This document shows, piece by piece, positions 8,674 through 17,403 of a DNA stretch of 64,000 bases. This DNA comes from Reyranella sp. CPCC 100927. GTDB lineage: Bacteria > Pseudomonadota > Alphaproteobacteria > Reyranellales > Reyranellaceae. The stretch's first letter is position 1. Each line of letters starts with the position of its first letter. The position numbers and the translations under genes were made by a program. The notes beneath the pieces were generated by a model. The model was not told the origin of the DNA. It searched no databases and saw only the letters and a program-made list of their open reading frames with translations. The stretch lies in the NCBI RefSeq assembly GCF_007859315.1, contig NZ_VOHA01000013.1:1-64000 (forward strand), written 5' to 3'.

Positions 8674-11259
8674 ATGGGTTCGGGCGAAGCGTGGTCGGCG
8701 GTTGATGGGGCGGCACATGACAGCGGGGCGCGATGGTCGCGGCGCTGGCTGGCGGGCACGGCGATGATCGCCATGGTCGGGACCGGGACGGCGGCTGCCG
8801 AGGATCGCGGGGCGTCGCCCGGCTCGCCGCGGATCACGCCGGCGCCGCTCATGGCGCAGGCGGGCGTCGCATCGCCGGTGGCGTTTGCCATTCCGTCCCA
8901 GCCGCTGGCATCGGCACTGACGGCGTTTGGCGCGGCGGCACGGCTACAGGTGCTCTACCCCGCCGACCTCGCGCGCGGGCTCACCGCACCGGCGGTGTCG
9001 GGCACCATGACGCCCGAGGACGCCTTGCGCCGGCTGCTGGTTGGCAGCGGCCTGACCTACCGCTTCACGAACGCCGACACGGTGACCTTGGTGAAGCCGG
9101 TATCGGGCGGTGCGCTGGACGGCGCCATGCCGCTGGATCCGGTGACGGTGCAGGGCAACCAGGAACGCGCCTGGGGCCCTGCTCGCGGTTATGTCGCGCA
9201 GCGCAGCGCCACCGGCACCAAGACCGACACGCCGCTGATCGAGACGCCGCAGTCGATCTCCGTCGTGACGCGCCAGCAGATCGAGGCACAGGGTGCGCAG
9301 ACCCTGAACCAGGCGCTGCGCTACACATCGGCGGTCATCCCCGAGACGCGCGGTGCCACCGCGACGCGCCTGGACCAGATGACGGTGCGCGGCTTCAGTC
9401 CGGCACAGTATCTCGATGGCCTGCGCCTGCCCGGCAGCCGCGATGCGCTGCCGCAGGTCGACATGTTCCGCCTCGAGCGCATCGAGGTGCTGAAAGGCCC
9501 CAGCTCGGTTCTCTATGGCCAGGCGCCGCCGGGCGGCATCGTCGCCATGGTCAGCAAGCAGCCGACGGCGGCGCGCTTCAACGAAATCACCCTGCAGGGC
9601 GGCACGTACGAGGATTTCCGCGGCACGCTCGACCTCAGTGGCCCAATCGACGCCGAAGGCAAGTACCGCTACCGGCTTCTGGGATCGGTGCGCGATGCCG
9701 ACGGTCAGGTCAAGCACACCCGGGAGCGGCGGATCTTCGTGTCGCCGTCGTTCGCTTGGCGCCCCGACGAGAACACGACGCTCACGATCTTCGGTCACTA
9801 TCAGCGCGATCCGCATGCCGGATCGTACGGCTCGGTGCCGGCCTGGGGATCGGCGCTGCGCAATCCGCTGGGCCGGATCGCCACCAACTTCTATGACGGC
9901 GAGGCGCGCTTCGAGAAGTCGGACCGCGAGCAGGCCTCCATCGGCTATGCCTTCGAGCACCGCTTCGACACCACATGGACGGTGCGGCAGAATTTTCGCT
10001 ACATCCATTCGAACGGCCACTACCGCAGCCTCTACAATGCGTCGCGCCTGAACGCCGACATGCGCACGCTGTGGCTCAGCGCCATCACCACCAAGGTCGA
10101 TATCGACGCCGTCGCGCTGGACAATCAGGCCCAGGCGCGCTTCACGACCGGCCCGCTCAGCCACACGCTGCTGTTCGGTCTCGACTATCGCTGGCAGGGC
10201 ACCGATACGCTGTCGGGCTCGGCCGCCAACGTGGCCCGCATCGATCTGTTTACGCCCAGCTACGGCAAGCCGATCGCGACGCCCGCGTTCACCTCGGACC
10301 AGTGGCAGACGGACCGCCAGATCGGCCTCTACGTGCAGGACCAGATCAAGTTCGACCGCTGGGTGCTGCTGCTGGGCGGCCGCTACGACTGGATCAAGAC
10401 GCGGTCGCGGACCAAGACGATCGCGACCGGCGCCACGAGCCGCAGCGGCCTGGATGACTCGGCATTCTCGGGCCGCGCCGGCCTCGTCTACCTGTTCGAC
10501 AGCGGGTTCGCGCCCTATGTCAGCTACACGCAGTCGTTCGAACCGCAGAGCGGCTTCGGCTTTGGCGGCAAGCCGTTCGACCCGACACGCGGGCGCCAGT
10601 ACGAAGTCGGCTTGAAGTACCAGCCGCCGGGCATCAACAGCGTCATCACGCTGTCCATGTTCGATTTGGTGCGCACCAACGTGCTGACGACGGATCCCGA
10701 TCCGACCCACATCTGCGGCACGGGACGCTGCCAGATGACGGCCGGCGAGGTGCGCTCGCGCGGCGTCGAGATCGAGGGCAAGGCGAGCCTCACCGACGGG
10801 CTCAACGTGACGGCGTCCTATGCCTACCTCGACAACAAGACGATCAAGAGCAACAGCACGACCCTGATCGACACCATCATCGCCGGTGCACCGACCGTCA
10901 CCGTGCCGCTGAAGGGCAAGGTTCCGACCGGCATTCCCAGGCACACGGCCTCGCTGTGGGTTGATTACACGGTGCAGGACGGCCGCTTCGCCGGATGGAT
11001 GCTGGGCGGCGGCATGCGCTACGTCGGCACCAGTTGGGGCGATTCGGCCAACACCTTCAAGGTGTCCGACTACGTGCTGTTCGATGCGGCCGTCAGCTAC
11101 GACTTCGGCCAGCTCGGTCCCCGGTTGCAGGGCCTGAAGGCGACGCTGAACGTCACCAATCTGTTCGACAAGAAGTACGTGGGCTCATGCCTGTCCTATG
11201 CCTGGTGCTGGTACGGCTACCGCCGCACGGCCATCGCCAGCCTGCGCTACCAGTGGTGA
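8674..11259 (+). CDS. FecA-type TonB-dependent siderophore receptor
   Basis: An 861-residue outer-membrane receptor for a ferric siderophore. After a long signal region ending near GTAAAED, residues about 70-142 form the secretin/TonB short N-terminal (STN) signalling domain (FAIPSQPLASALTAFGAAARLQVLY), which contacts FecR. The plug follows (TPQSISVVTRQQIEAQGAQTLNQALRYT, VLKGPSSVLYGQAPPGGIV) and then the 22-strand barrel, ending in NVTNLFDKKYVGSC and a terminal Trp, typical of the hydroxamate (FhuA/FoxA/FpvA-like) group. The ligand cannot be told from sequence. ATG 8674 follows GGGGGCGAG. A degraded copy of such a receptor's 3' end lies at 15704-15835. Confidence 0.93.
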   Translation: MGSGEAWSAVDGAAHDSGARWSRRWLAGTAMIAMVGTGTAAAEDRGASPGSPRITPAPLMAQAGVASPVAFAIPSQPLASALTAFGAAARLQVLYPADLARGLTAPAVSGTMTPEDALRRLLVGSGLTYRFTNADTVTLVKPVSGGALDGAMPLDPVTVQGNQERAWGPARGYVAQRSATGTKTDTPLIETPQSISVVTRQQIEAQGAQTLNQALRYTSAVIPETRGATATRLDQMTVRGFSPAQYLDGLRLPGSRDALPQVDMFRLERIEVLKGPSSVLYGQAPPGGIVAMVSKQPTAARFNEITLQGGTYEDFRGTLDLSGPIDAEGKYRYRLLGSVRDADGQVKHTRERRIFVSPSFAWRPDENTTLTIFGHYQRDPHAGSYGSVPAWGSALRNPLGRIATNFYDGEARFEKSDREQASIGYAFEHRFDTTWTVRQNFRYIHSNGHYRSLYNASRLNADMRTLWLSAITTKVDIDAVALDNQAQARFTTGPLSHTLLFGLDYRWQGTDTLSGSAANVARIDLFTPSYGKPIATPAFTSDQWQTDRQIGLYVQDQIKFDRWVLLLGGRYDWIKTRSRTKTIATGATSRSGLDDSAFSGRAGLVYLFDSGFAPYVSYTQSFEPQSGFGFGGKPFDPTRGRQYEVGLKYQPPGINSVITLSMFDLVRTNVLTTDPDPTHICGTGRCQMTAGEVRSRGVEIEGKASLTDGLNVTASYAYLDNKTIKSNSTTLIDTIIAGAPTVTVPLKGKVPTGIPRHTASLWVDYTVQDGRFAGWMLGGGMRYVGTSWGDSANTFKVSDYVLFDAAVSYDFGQLGPRLQGLKATLNVTNLFDKKYVGSCLSYAWCWYGYRRTAIASLRYQW

Positions 11260-11272
11260 AGGGAGTAACGAC

Positions 11273-11899
11273 ATGCTGAAGACACTCATGATCGGCGGCG
11301 CAATCCTGCTCGCGGCCGGCACGGCGCAGGCCCACTACCTGTGGGCCGAACGCGACGGCAGCGGTCCGGCGCGGGCCTATTTCGGTGAATGGTCCGAGGA
11401 CGTGCGTGAGAAGAAGGAGATGTACGGCAAGTATGTCGGCGCGCCGCGCGCGATCGCGCCGGACGGCAAGGAGTTGACGGTCACGTCGGGCGACACGCAC
11501 CTCGACATCGCGGCGACGGCGCCCGGCGACGTTCGCGTGACGGGACGCTTCGTCACCGACAAGGGCACAGCGATTCTCTACCAGGCCAAGGCCGGTCGCA
11601 CGGACACCGAAGCCAAGCTCGACCTGGAGCTGGTCCCGACGGCCGCCGGCAGCAACACCTTCGTCCTGCTGTTGAAGGGCAAGCCGCTGGCCAAGGCCGA
11701 GGTCAAGGTGTTCGGCCCGCCGAAGTGGGAAAAGCCGTTCCGCACCGACGATGCCGGGCGCGTCACCGTGCAGACGCCGTGGTCCGGCCAGTACGTAGCG
11801 GAAGTGGCTCATATCGAAAAGACCAGCGGTACCTGGGACGGCAAGCCGTTCGAACAGATCCGCCACGTCGCGACGATCACCTTCACAGGCGCACCGTGA
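11273..11899 (+). CDS. DUF4198 periplasmic protein of the iron-uptake block
   Basis: A 208-residue exported protein with a signal peptide of about 20 residues (ending TAQAHYLW); the mature chain starts with HYLWAERDG, the characteristic N-terminal His of DUF4198/NikM-like proteins, which can bind a metal. The rest is beta-rich, like an Ig-type fold (LAKAEVKVFGPPKWEKPFRTDDAGRVTVQTPWSGQY). The start ATG 11273 follows GGGAG by 7 bases and lies 13 bases after the receptor stop, so it is in the receptor operon. Likely role: periplasmic handling of the imported metal or metallophore; this is inferred from position and family. Confidence 0.82.
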   Translation: MLKTLMIGGAILLAAGTAQAHYLWAERDGSGPARAYFGEWSEDVREKKEMYGKYVGAPRAIAPDGKELTVTSGDTHLDIAATAPGDVRVTGRFVTDKGTAILYQAKAGRTDTEAKLDLELVPTAAGSNTFVLLLKGKPLAKAEVKVFGPPKWEKPFRTDDAGRVTVQTPWSGQYVAEVAHIEKTSGTWDGKPFEQIRHVATITFTGAP

Positions 11900-11908
11900 C
11901 AATCAATC

Positions 11909-12020
11909 GACCTCATCCTGAGGAGGCCGCGCAGCGGCCGTCTCGAAGGATGGGCTCCGGGTACGGTGCGGTGGCCCACCCTTCGAGACGCTCGCTGCGC
12001 TCGCTCCTCAGGGTGAGGTC
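11909..12020. repeat. Large intergenic palindromic (REP-like) repeat
   Basis: Two arms of 46 bases (11909-11954 and 11975-12020) are inverted copies with only scattered mismatches, separated by 20 bases. The arm begins GACCTCATCCTGAGGAGG and holds a GCGCAGCG core. Elements with this sequence are a dispersed intergenic family in many Alphaproteobacteria. It sits between the DUF4198 and DUF3649 genes, so it could form a strong hairpin inside the operon transcript. Confidence 0.85.
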
Positions 12021-12042
12021 GAACACTGAAGCGATCCCGGCA

Positions 12043-12351
12043 GTGAAGCGTACGACCCAGCGCGCACGCTACCGTCTGGGAGTCGCGTCGCGCGCGGTGG
12101 CGGCGGTCGCCGGCGGTTACGCTTTGTCATCGATCGCAACCGTGCTGCTGACGCTGGCGCTGCCGGCGTCGCGCGCCGAGGCCGTGTTGACGGCCACGAT
12201 GCTGAGTTTCCTGGTCTATCTCGGCGCCGTCGTGTGGGTGTTCGCGGCCGCCACCGCGTGGCGCGCCTGGCTCGGGCTGATCGTGCCGGCAGCTGTTCTG
12301 GGCGGCACGGCGTGGATCCTGCGCATGGCGTCGGTCGGAGGTGCATCTTGA
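12043..12351 (+). CDS. DUF3649 small membrane protein
   Basis: A 102-residue inner-membrane protein with three predicted helices (AVAAVAGGYALSSIATVLLTLAL, ATMLSFLVYLGAVVWVFAAA, WLGLIVPAAVLGGTAWIL). It matches the DUF3649 family, usually encoded between TonB receptors and PepSY-TM proteins. GTG 12043 is chosen because the frame upstream runs through the palindromic repeat; GTG 12013 is inside that repeat. Its stop overlaps the TTG start of the PepSY-TM gene (TTGA). Confidence 0.72.
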   Translation: MKRTTQRARYRLGVASRAVAAVAGGYALSSIATVLLTLALPASRAEAVLTATMLSFLVYLGAVVWVFAAATAWRAWLGLIVPAAVLGGTAWILRMASVGGAS

Positions 12352-13922
12352 AGGCGGGTTTTCGTCCGTCGATGGCGTGGCTGCATACCTGGGCCGGCCT
12401 GGTCGTCGGCTGGCTGCTGTTCGCGATCTTCCTGACCGGTACGGCGAGCTACTTCCGGCCCGAAATCACCCGCTGGATGCAGCCCGAGCTGCACGCCGTG
12501 GTGCCGGCGCCGGACGCCGCCCAGCGCGCGGTGGCCCGGCTGCAGCAGGTTGCGCCGCGGGCCAACAACTGGTTCATCGAACTACCCGACGATCGCGATC
12601 CGTCGATGCAGATCTTCTGGCGTGAGGAGGGGGCCGGGCGGCGCTTCCAGCGCGAAACCCTGAACGCGGGCACCGGCGAGCCGCTGCAGGCGCGCGCCAC
12701 GCGCGGCGGCGACTTCTTCTATCGCTTCCACTTCGAATTGCACATGCCGCCGCTGTGGGGCCGCTGGGTCGTCGGCGCCGCTGCCATGATCATGCTGGTG
12801 GCGATCGTCAGCGGTGTCATCACGCACCGGCGCATCTTCAAGGATTTCTTCACCTTCCGTCCGGCCAAAGCCGGCCAACGCGCCTGGCTCGACGCACACA
12901 ATGCGCTGGCCGTGCTGGCATTGCCGTATCACCTGGTGATCACCTACACCGGCATGATCACCTTGATGACCATGTACATGCCGTGGGGCGTCGACGTGGC
13001 GTACGACGGCAACCGCCAGGCCTTCTTCGCCGAGATGGCGCAGAGCGCGCCGCCGAAGAAGGCGGCCGGCGTGGCCGCGCCCCTGGCGCCGATGGGCCCT
13101 ATGCTGGCGCAGGCCGAGCACGTGTGGTCCGGCGCGCGTGTCAGCCGTATCTCGGTCAGCCATCCCGGCGATGCCAACGCGACCGTCCAGGTCACCCGTC
13201 ATGACGGCGATGAGATGTCGCGCGCCGGCGGACGCCTGGTGTTCAATGGCGCGACCGGCGCATTGCTGACCAGGCCCGAAGCGACACCGGCGGCTGCGTC
13301 GACCCACGACATGCTTTACGGGCTGCACCTGGGCCGCTTCGGTGGCCCGCTGCTGCGCGCGCTGTTCTTTCTCTCCGGCCTGGTCGGCACGGCCATGGTC
13401 GCCACCGGCCTGGTCCTGTGGGCCGTGAAGCGTCAGACCAGGACGAGCGGCGCGGGGTGGTCGGCCTTTGGCAATCGCTGCGTCGAGGCCTTGAACGTCG
13501 CCGCCGTCACCGGCCTGCCGCTGGCCATGGCGGCATATTTCTGGGGCAATCGCCTGCTGCCTGTCGATGTAGCGGCGCGGGCCGACGCCGAGATCAGGTG
13601 CTTCTTCGCCGTCTGGATCGTGGCCGCGATCCATGCGGCGCTACGGCCGGGATTGCGCGCCTGGCGTGAGCAGCTCGTGGCCGCGGCGCTGCTGTTCGGC
13701 GGCCTGCCGATGCTCAACGCGATCACGACGTCGAGCCACCTCGCCAACACTCTGCCGCGCGGTGACTGGGGCCTTGCCGGCGTCGACCTCGTGACGATGG
13801 CGATCGGCATCGTCCTGGGACTCGTTGCCTGGCATGTCGGCTGGCGTCGTCCGCCGCGCGCCGAGGCCCGCCGTGTTGGGCGCGTGCCCATGGCGCGTGC
13901 AGCACGCGTCGGCGCGGATTGA
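12348..13922 (+). CDS. PepSY-associated TM (PiuB-like) protein
   Basis: A 524-residue inner-membrane protein of the PepSY-TM family (PiuB/FegB-like), thought to reduce or release iron from siderophores at the inner membrane. It has a first helix at residues about 14-32 (GLVVGWLLFAIFLTGTASY), PepSY-like periplasmic parts, further helices (VVGAAAMIMLVAIVSGVITHRRIFKDFF; FFLSGLVGTAMVATGLVLW) and a C-terminal bundle. Conserved His residues of the family are present in AWLHTWAGLV, HRRIF and DAHNALAVLALPYHLVI. I use TTG 12348, with GGAGG seven bases ahead and overlapping the previous stop; ATG 12372 is the alternative. Confidence 0.86.
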   Translation: MKAGFRPSMAWLHTWAGLVVGWLLFAIFLTGTASYFRPEITRWMQPELHAVVPAPDAAQRAVARLQQVAPRANNWFIELPDDRDPSMQIFWREEGAGRRFQRETLNAGTGEPLQARATRGGDFFYRFHFELHMPPLWGRWVVGAAAMIMLVAIVSGVITHRRIFKDFFTFRPAKAGQRAWLDAHNALAVLALPYHLVITYTGMITLMTMYMPWGVDVAYDGNRQAFFAEMAQSAPPKKAAGVAAPLAPMGPMLAQAEHVWSGARVSRISVSHPGDANATVQVTRHDGDEMSRAGGRLVFNGATGALLTRPEATPAAASTHDMLYGLHLGRFGGPLLRALFFLSGLVGTAMVATGLVLWAVKRQTRTSGAGWSAFGNRCVEALNVAAVTGLPLAMAAYFWGNRLLPVDVAARADAEIRCFFAVWIVAAIHAALRPGLRAWREQLVAAALLFGGLPMLNAITTSSHLANTLPRGDWGLAGVDLVTMAIGIVLGLVAWHVGWRRPPRAEARRVGRVPMARAARVGAD

Positions 13923-13928
13923 TCGACG

Positions 13929-14252
13929 ATGGTCTCGCTTGCCCTGGCGCTGGCCTATGCCGGCTTCGTTGCGCTGTGCCTGGCAATGGATCGCCACCAC
14001 GGTCAGGTCTTTCGCCATCGCGCCGTGCCCTGGCAGCGCCAGGCCCTGCGTCTGGCAGGCTGGCTCCTGCTCGCGGTCAGCCTGCCGGCTTGCCTCGCCG
14101 GCTGGGGCTGGCCCGTCGGGCTCGTCGCGTGGTTCGGCATCCTGTCGGCGGCCGGCCTGCTGCTGGTCTTTCTGTTGCCGTACGCGCCGCGTGTCACCGC
14201 GGTCCTGGCCCTCGTGCTGCCGATCTGCGCCGTGCCGTTGTTGTTGTTCTGA
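13929..14252 (+). CDS. DUF3325 small membrane protein
   Basis: A 107-residue protein with three hydrophobic helices (LALALAYAGFVALCLAM, ALRLAGWLLLAVSLPACLAG, VAWFGILSAAGLLLVFLLPY). It matches DUF3325, which regularly follows PepSY-TM and DUF3649 genes in iron-uptake loci. The motif AMDRHHGQVFRH after the first helix carries several His residues. It starts seven bases after the PepSY-TM stop and closes the operon. Confidence 0.8.
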   Translation: MVSLALALAYAGFVALCLAMDRHHGQVFRHRAVPWQRQALRLAGWLLLAVSLPACLAGWGWPVGLVAWFGILSAAGLLLVFLLPYAPRVTAVLALVLPICAVPLLLF

Positions 14253-14293
14253 TCCTTGCGTGGGTTCGGCCAGCTGCGAGCGGGGCTGGTGAC

Positions 14294-14399
14294 GACTGGG
14301 ACCGCGCCGCTCCAGCGGCGCTCATCAGCCGGCGCTACCTACCCCGGCGAAAGCGAAGTCTCGCCGGAAGAGCGTCGCTGGAGCGACGCGGTCCGACCC
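14294..14399. repeat. Imperfect inverted repeat
   Basis: Two 29-base arms (14294-14322 and 14371-14399) are inverted copies with a few mismatches around the core GGACCGCG-N-CGCTCCAGCG. The element is intergenic, between the convergent DUF3325 and Bug-family genes, and could act as a transcription terminator or be a dispersed REP-type repeat. It differs from the repeats at 11909 and 23654. Confidence 0.65.
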
Positions 14400-14455
14400 G
14401 TCATCAGCCGCAGCGCGTCTTGCTTCAGCAGCACAGGATCCTGCGCTGCGGGCAT

Positions 14456-15448
14456 TCAACTTTCGCCGACGATCCCGCGTTCCGTGGCGATGTCGGCGAA
14501 CGTCTTGATCGTGCGCTCGAACAGGTCGCTGAAACCGGCACCATCAAGGCCGACCGGATCGAAGCCCAGCCCCCGCAGGCGCTCGATCACGGCGGGATCG
14601 CGCAGCACGACAACCGTGGCGGCGTGCAGGCGCGCCTGCGCCGCATCAGGTGTTCCCTTGGGCGCCAGCAATCCGAGCCAGGTGGTCTGCACGAAGCCCG
14701 GCGCCACGGTCTGCGCGGCGGTCGGCAGGTTGGGGAATGTGGCCGGGCTGTCGGCGCTGGTCACGGCCAGCGCCAGCAGCTGGCCGGCGTTCACCTGCTG
14801 CACGCCGGCGGCGAACGTCACCACGCCGGCATCAATGGTGCCGGCCAGCAGGTCCTGCATCAGCGGGCCGCCGCCGCGGTAGGGAACATGGGTCACCCGC
14901 AGGTTGCCGGCGGCGCGCAGCAGCAGCTCGCTGGTGAGGTGTTGAGAGCTGCCGATGCCCGGCACGCCGACATTCAGTCCGCCCGGGCGTGCCTTGGCGG
15001 CGGCAACGAGATCCTGGATGCTCTTGAGCCCGGACTTCGGGTGGGTGAAGACGCCCTGCGGTGCCGAGGCCGCCAGCGTCACGGGTGCGAAGGCTGAGCG
15101 GATCGGCGTCGTGCCCGGCAGCGGCAGCGCTTCGGTCGCGGCGAAGGTGTCGTTGGCCAGCAGGAACGTGTAACCGTCCGGCGCAGCCCGCGCGGCGGTC
15201 TGCGTGCCGACGCGACCTGAACTGCCGCCGATGTTCTCGATCACGACGGTCTGGCCGAGTTGGGCGCTCAGCGGTGCCTGGATCGCGCGCGCGAGGGTGT
15301 CGACGCCGCCGCCCGCCGGCCATGGCACGATCAGGCGCAACGGCCGCGCCGAAAAAGATTCCTGTGCCTGCAGCGTGTGTGGCAGTGCGGCGGTAGCCGC
15401 TGCCGATGAAAGAAGCGTTGCAAGCCTGCGTCGGCTGATCGTCACCAT
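14456..15448 (-). CDS. Bug/TctC-family solute-binding protein
   Basis: A 330-residue periplasmic binding protein of the Bug (TctC-like) family, which captures carboxylates for tripartite tricarboxylate transporters or signalling. It begins with a Tat-like leader (ISRRRLATLLSSAAATAALPHTLQA), followed by the family hallmarks LRLIVPWPAGGGVDTLAR, LGQTVVIENIGGSSGRVG and APDGYTFLLAND, then HVPYRGGGPLMQDLLAGTID. No membrane components (TctA/TctB) are beside it, as is usual for orphan Bug proteins. The ligand is unknown. Confidence 0.87.
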   Translation of the reverse strand: MVTISRRRLATLLSSAAATAALPHTLQAQESFSARPLRLIVPWPAGGGVDTLARAIQAPLSAQLGQTVVIENIGGSSGRVGTQTAARAAPDGYTFLLANDTFAATEALPLPGTTPIRSAFAPVTLAASAPQGVFTHPKSGLKSIQDLVAAAKARPGGLNVGVPGIGSSQHLTSELLLRAAGNLRVTHVPYRGGGPLMQDLLAGTIDAGVVTFAAGVQQVNAGQLLALAVTSADSPATFPNLPTAAQTVAPGFVQTTWLGLLAPKGTPDAAQARLHAATVVVLRDPAVIERLRGLGFDPVGLDGAGFSDLFERTIKTFADIATERGIVGES

Positions 15449-15703
15449 GACTTCACCCCGGATCTCGGAAAAGGCGCACAGCGGGACGGCTGGGCGATGC
15501 GGTTCACGCGTCGCCCAGGCTGGGCACCCGTATGCATTGGCGTTGCCGTATTGAATGAGATGCGGGAGAGCGCCGCAAATTAGCGATTCTAAGCACCCCT
15601 GTAAGTTTCCCTGGAGGCGCCGCGGCCGTCGACACAGGCGGGGTGCGTATCTGCACGCTACTGCGATTGCTTCGCGCGCTTGCTAGCGTGCCGGCCGCCG
15701 CGG

Positions 15704-15835
15704 CTGGCGGGTGTGACGCTGAACATCAATGCCAGCAACGTGCTGGGCAAGCGGTACGTCGCCAATTGCTCGGCGGGAGTCTGCTACTACGGCTTGGGCC
15801 GTGCCGTGACGGCGACGCTCGCCTACCGCTGGTAA
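15704..15835 (+). pseudogene. 3' remnant of a TonB-dependent receptor gene
   Basis: The frame reads as the last 43 residues of a siderophore-receptor barrel: GVTLNINASNVLGKRYVANC, then CYYGLGRAVTATLAYRW and a stop. This pattern (N-x-L/F-x-K-x-Y-x-x-x-C ... C-x-Y-G-x-x-R ... Y-x-W) matches the end of the complete receptor at 8674-11259. Upstream of 15704 the frame loses similarity and no start or barrel remains. Its last 13 bases overlap the end of the acyl-CoA ligase gene on the other strand. Confidence 0.75.
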
Positions 15836-17403
15836 GGCCGCTCACGAACACGTTCGAGGCGTTGTGATGCTGGCGGTGCTTCGACAGCGCGCGCGGCCAG
15901 GGTCCGCCGGTCGATCTTGCCCGCCGGCGTGCGTGGCAGGCTGTCGACGAGCGTGATCGTGCGCGGCCGCTTGTAATCGACCAGGAGACGCGCGCAGTGG
16001 CTTGTCAGGGCGGCTATGTCGGTCGCTGTGCCGGGCTGCAGGGCGACGAAGCTGACCGGTATCTCACCCTTTCGGGTGTCCGGGATTCCGACGGTCGCAG
16101 CTTCGAGAACATCGGGATGACTGCACAGGACGCCATCGATCTCGGTGGGGAAGACGTTGAAACCGCCGACAATCAGCATGTCCTTCTTGCGGTCGACCAG
16201 GTAGAGCCGGCCTGCGGGGTCGAACTTTCCGATATCGCCCGTGTAGAACCAACCGGACCGCACGGCGAGCGCCGTCTCGTCGGGCCGATTGAGATATTCG
16301 TGCAGGACGGTGGCGCCCGACACCCTGACTTCTCCGGCGGTGCCGGGCGGCAGTGTCGAACCGGTCTCCAGATCGACGACCTCGACCTGCAGGTGCGGCA
16401 TCGGGAAGCCGACCGAACAGTCATCGGGATCCACGTCGGCCACGCAGACCGTGATCGGCGCCACCTCGGTCATGCCGTAGGCCTGAAGCAGCGGTACGCC
16501 AGTCCTGGATCGCCACGCGCGCAGCAGGTCGGGCGGGCAGGGCGAACCGCCACAGGGACACAGGTGCAGCGACGACAGATCGTGATCGGCGAAATTTGTC
16601 GCCGCCAGAAGGCCGGAGTAGATGGGCGCCGGCCCGCCACCGAAGACGGTGATTCTGTGCTGCGCCAGCAGTTCGACAAGAGTCTCCGGCTTGTAGCGCG
16701 GTGCGATGACCAGCTCCGCTTGCATGTAGGCCGGCACTATGCAGCCCATGAGGAAACCCCAGACGTGGAACACCGGCGCGATGTTGAGCCAGGTTTCCTG
16801 TGCCAGGCGGGCAGGCCAGCACACCTGCATGCCCTCGACCGTCAGCATCAGGTCGCGGTGGGTGCGTGCCACGCCCTTGGAGCGGCCCGTCGTGCCTCCC
16901 GTGTAGAGCAGAACGGCAGGCGTGTCCGGGCGTATCTCCACGTCCGGCAGCGTGGCGGGTGACGATGCGTAATCCAGGGCGGTGACGGCCAGATAGTCGG
17001 CGTCGACAGCGGCCGCCAGCGTTGGGTCGAGAGTGCTGTCTGGTCCGGAAATCACCAGCGACGGCCGGGCGTCTTCCAACTGCAGCCGCAGTTCGCGCTC
17101 GCTGTAAGCGGGATTGATGAGGCACACCTCCGATCCGGCCGACAGAACACCGAAGACGACGACGTTGAGGTGAAGGCTGTTGGGCAGGGCGACCACGATT
17201 CGCTTGCCGCCATGCCCCCGGTCCAGGAGCGTCCTGGCGCATGCACCCGCCGCGCCGAGATATTGCCGATACGTCAGGCTCTCGGCACCGCAGCGCAGGG
17301 CCACGCGGTCGCCGGACGAGCGCCCGGCCTCGACGAGCATCGAGACGGCATCGCAGAAGCGCGGCGCAAGACTGCGATCGGCATGCAGGCGCTGGCTGCT
17401 CAT
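15823..17403 (-). CDS. AMP-forming acyl/aryl-CoA ligase
   Basis: A 526-residue member of the acyl-CoA synthetase / 4-coumarate-CoA ligase superfamily. Visible motifs: ATP-binding LLYTGGTTGRSKGVARTHRD, the A5 motif YGMTEVAPI, YTGDIGKFDPAGRLYLVDRKKDMLIVGGFNV (A7-A8), and PRTPAGKIDRRTLA with the catalytic Lys. It is the last gene of the aromatic-degradation operon; its ATG (17403) overlaps the preceding stop by four bases and is preceded by GAGGAA. It may activate an aromatic acid substrate or an acid released by the ring-cleavage pathway; which one is not clear. Confidence 0.88.
   Translation of the reverse strand: MSSQRLHADRSLAPRFCDAVSMLVEAGRSSGDRVALRCGAESLTYRQYLGAAGACARTLLDRGHGGKRIVVALPNSLHLNVVVFGVLSAGSEVCLINPAYSERELRLQLEDARPSLVISGPDSTLDPTLAAAVDADYLAVTALDYASSPATLPDVEIRPDTPAVLLYTGGTTGRSKGVARTHRDLMLTVEGMQVCWPARLAQETWLNIAPVFHVWGFLMGCIVPAYMQAELVIAPRYKPETLVELLAQHRITVFGGGPAPIYSGLLAATNFADHDLSSLHLCPCGGSPCPPDLLRAWRSRTGVPLLQAYGMTEVAPITVCVADVDPDDCSVGFPMPHLQVEVVDLETGSTLPPGTAGEVRVSGATVLHEYLNRPDETALAVRSGWFYTGDIGKFDPAGRLYLVDRKKDMLIVGGFNVFPTEIDGVLCSHPDVLEAATVGIPDTRKGEIPVSFVALQPGTATDIAALTSHCARLLVDYKRPRTITLVDSLPRTPAGKIDRRTLAARAVEAPPASQRLERVRERPYQR

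Noticed and set aside
8944-10944. A 666-codon open frame on the minus strand
   Set aside because: Antisense to the TonB receptor gene; composition is Arg/His-rich, as for GC-rich shadow frames.
11725-12042. Longer N-terminus for the DUF3649 protein
   Set aside because: The added part reads through the preceding gene and the palindromic repeat; family similarity starts after 12043.
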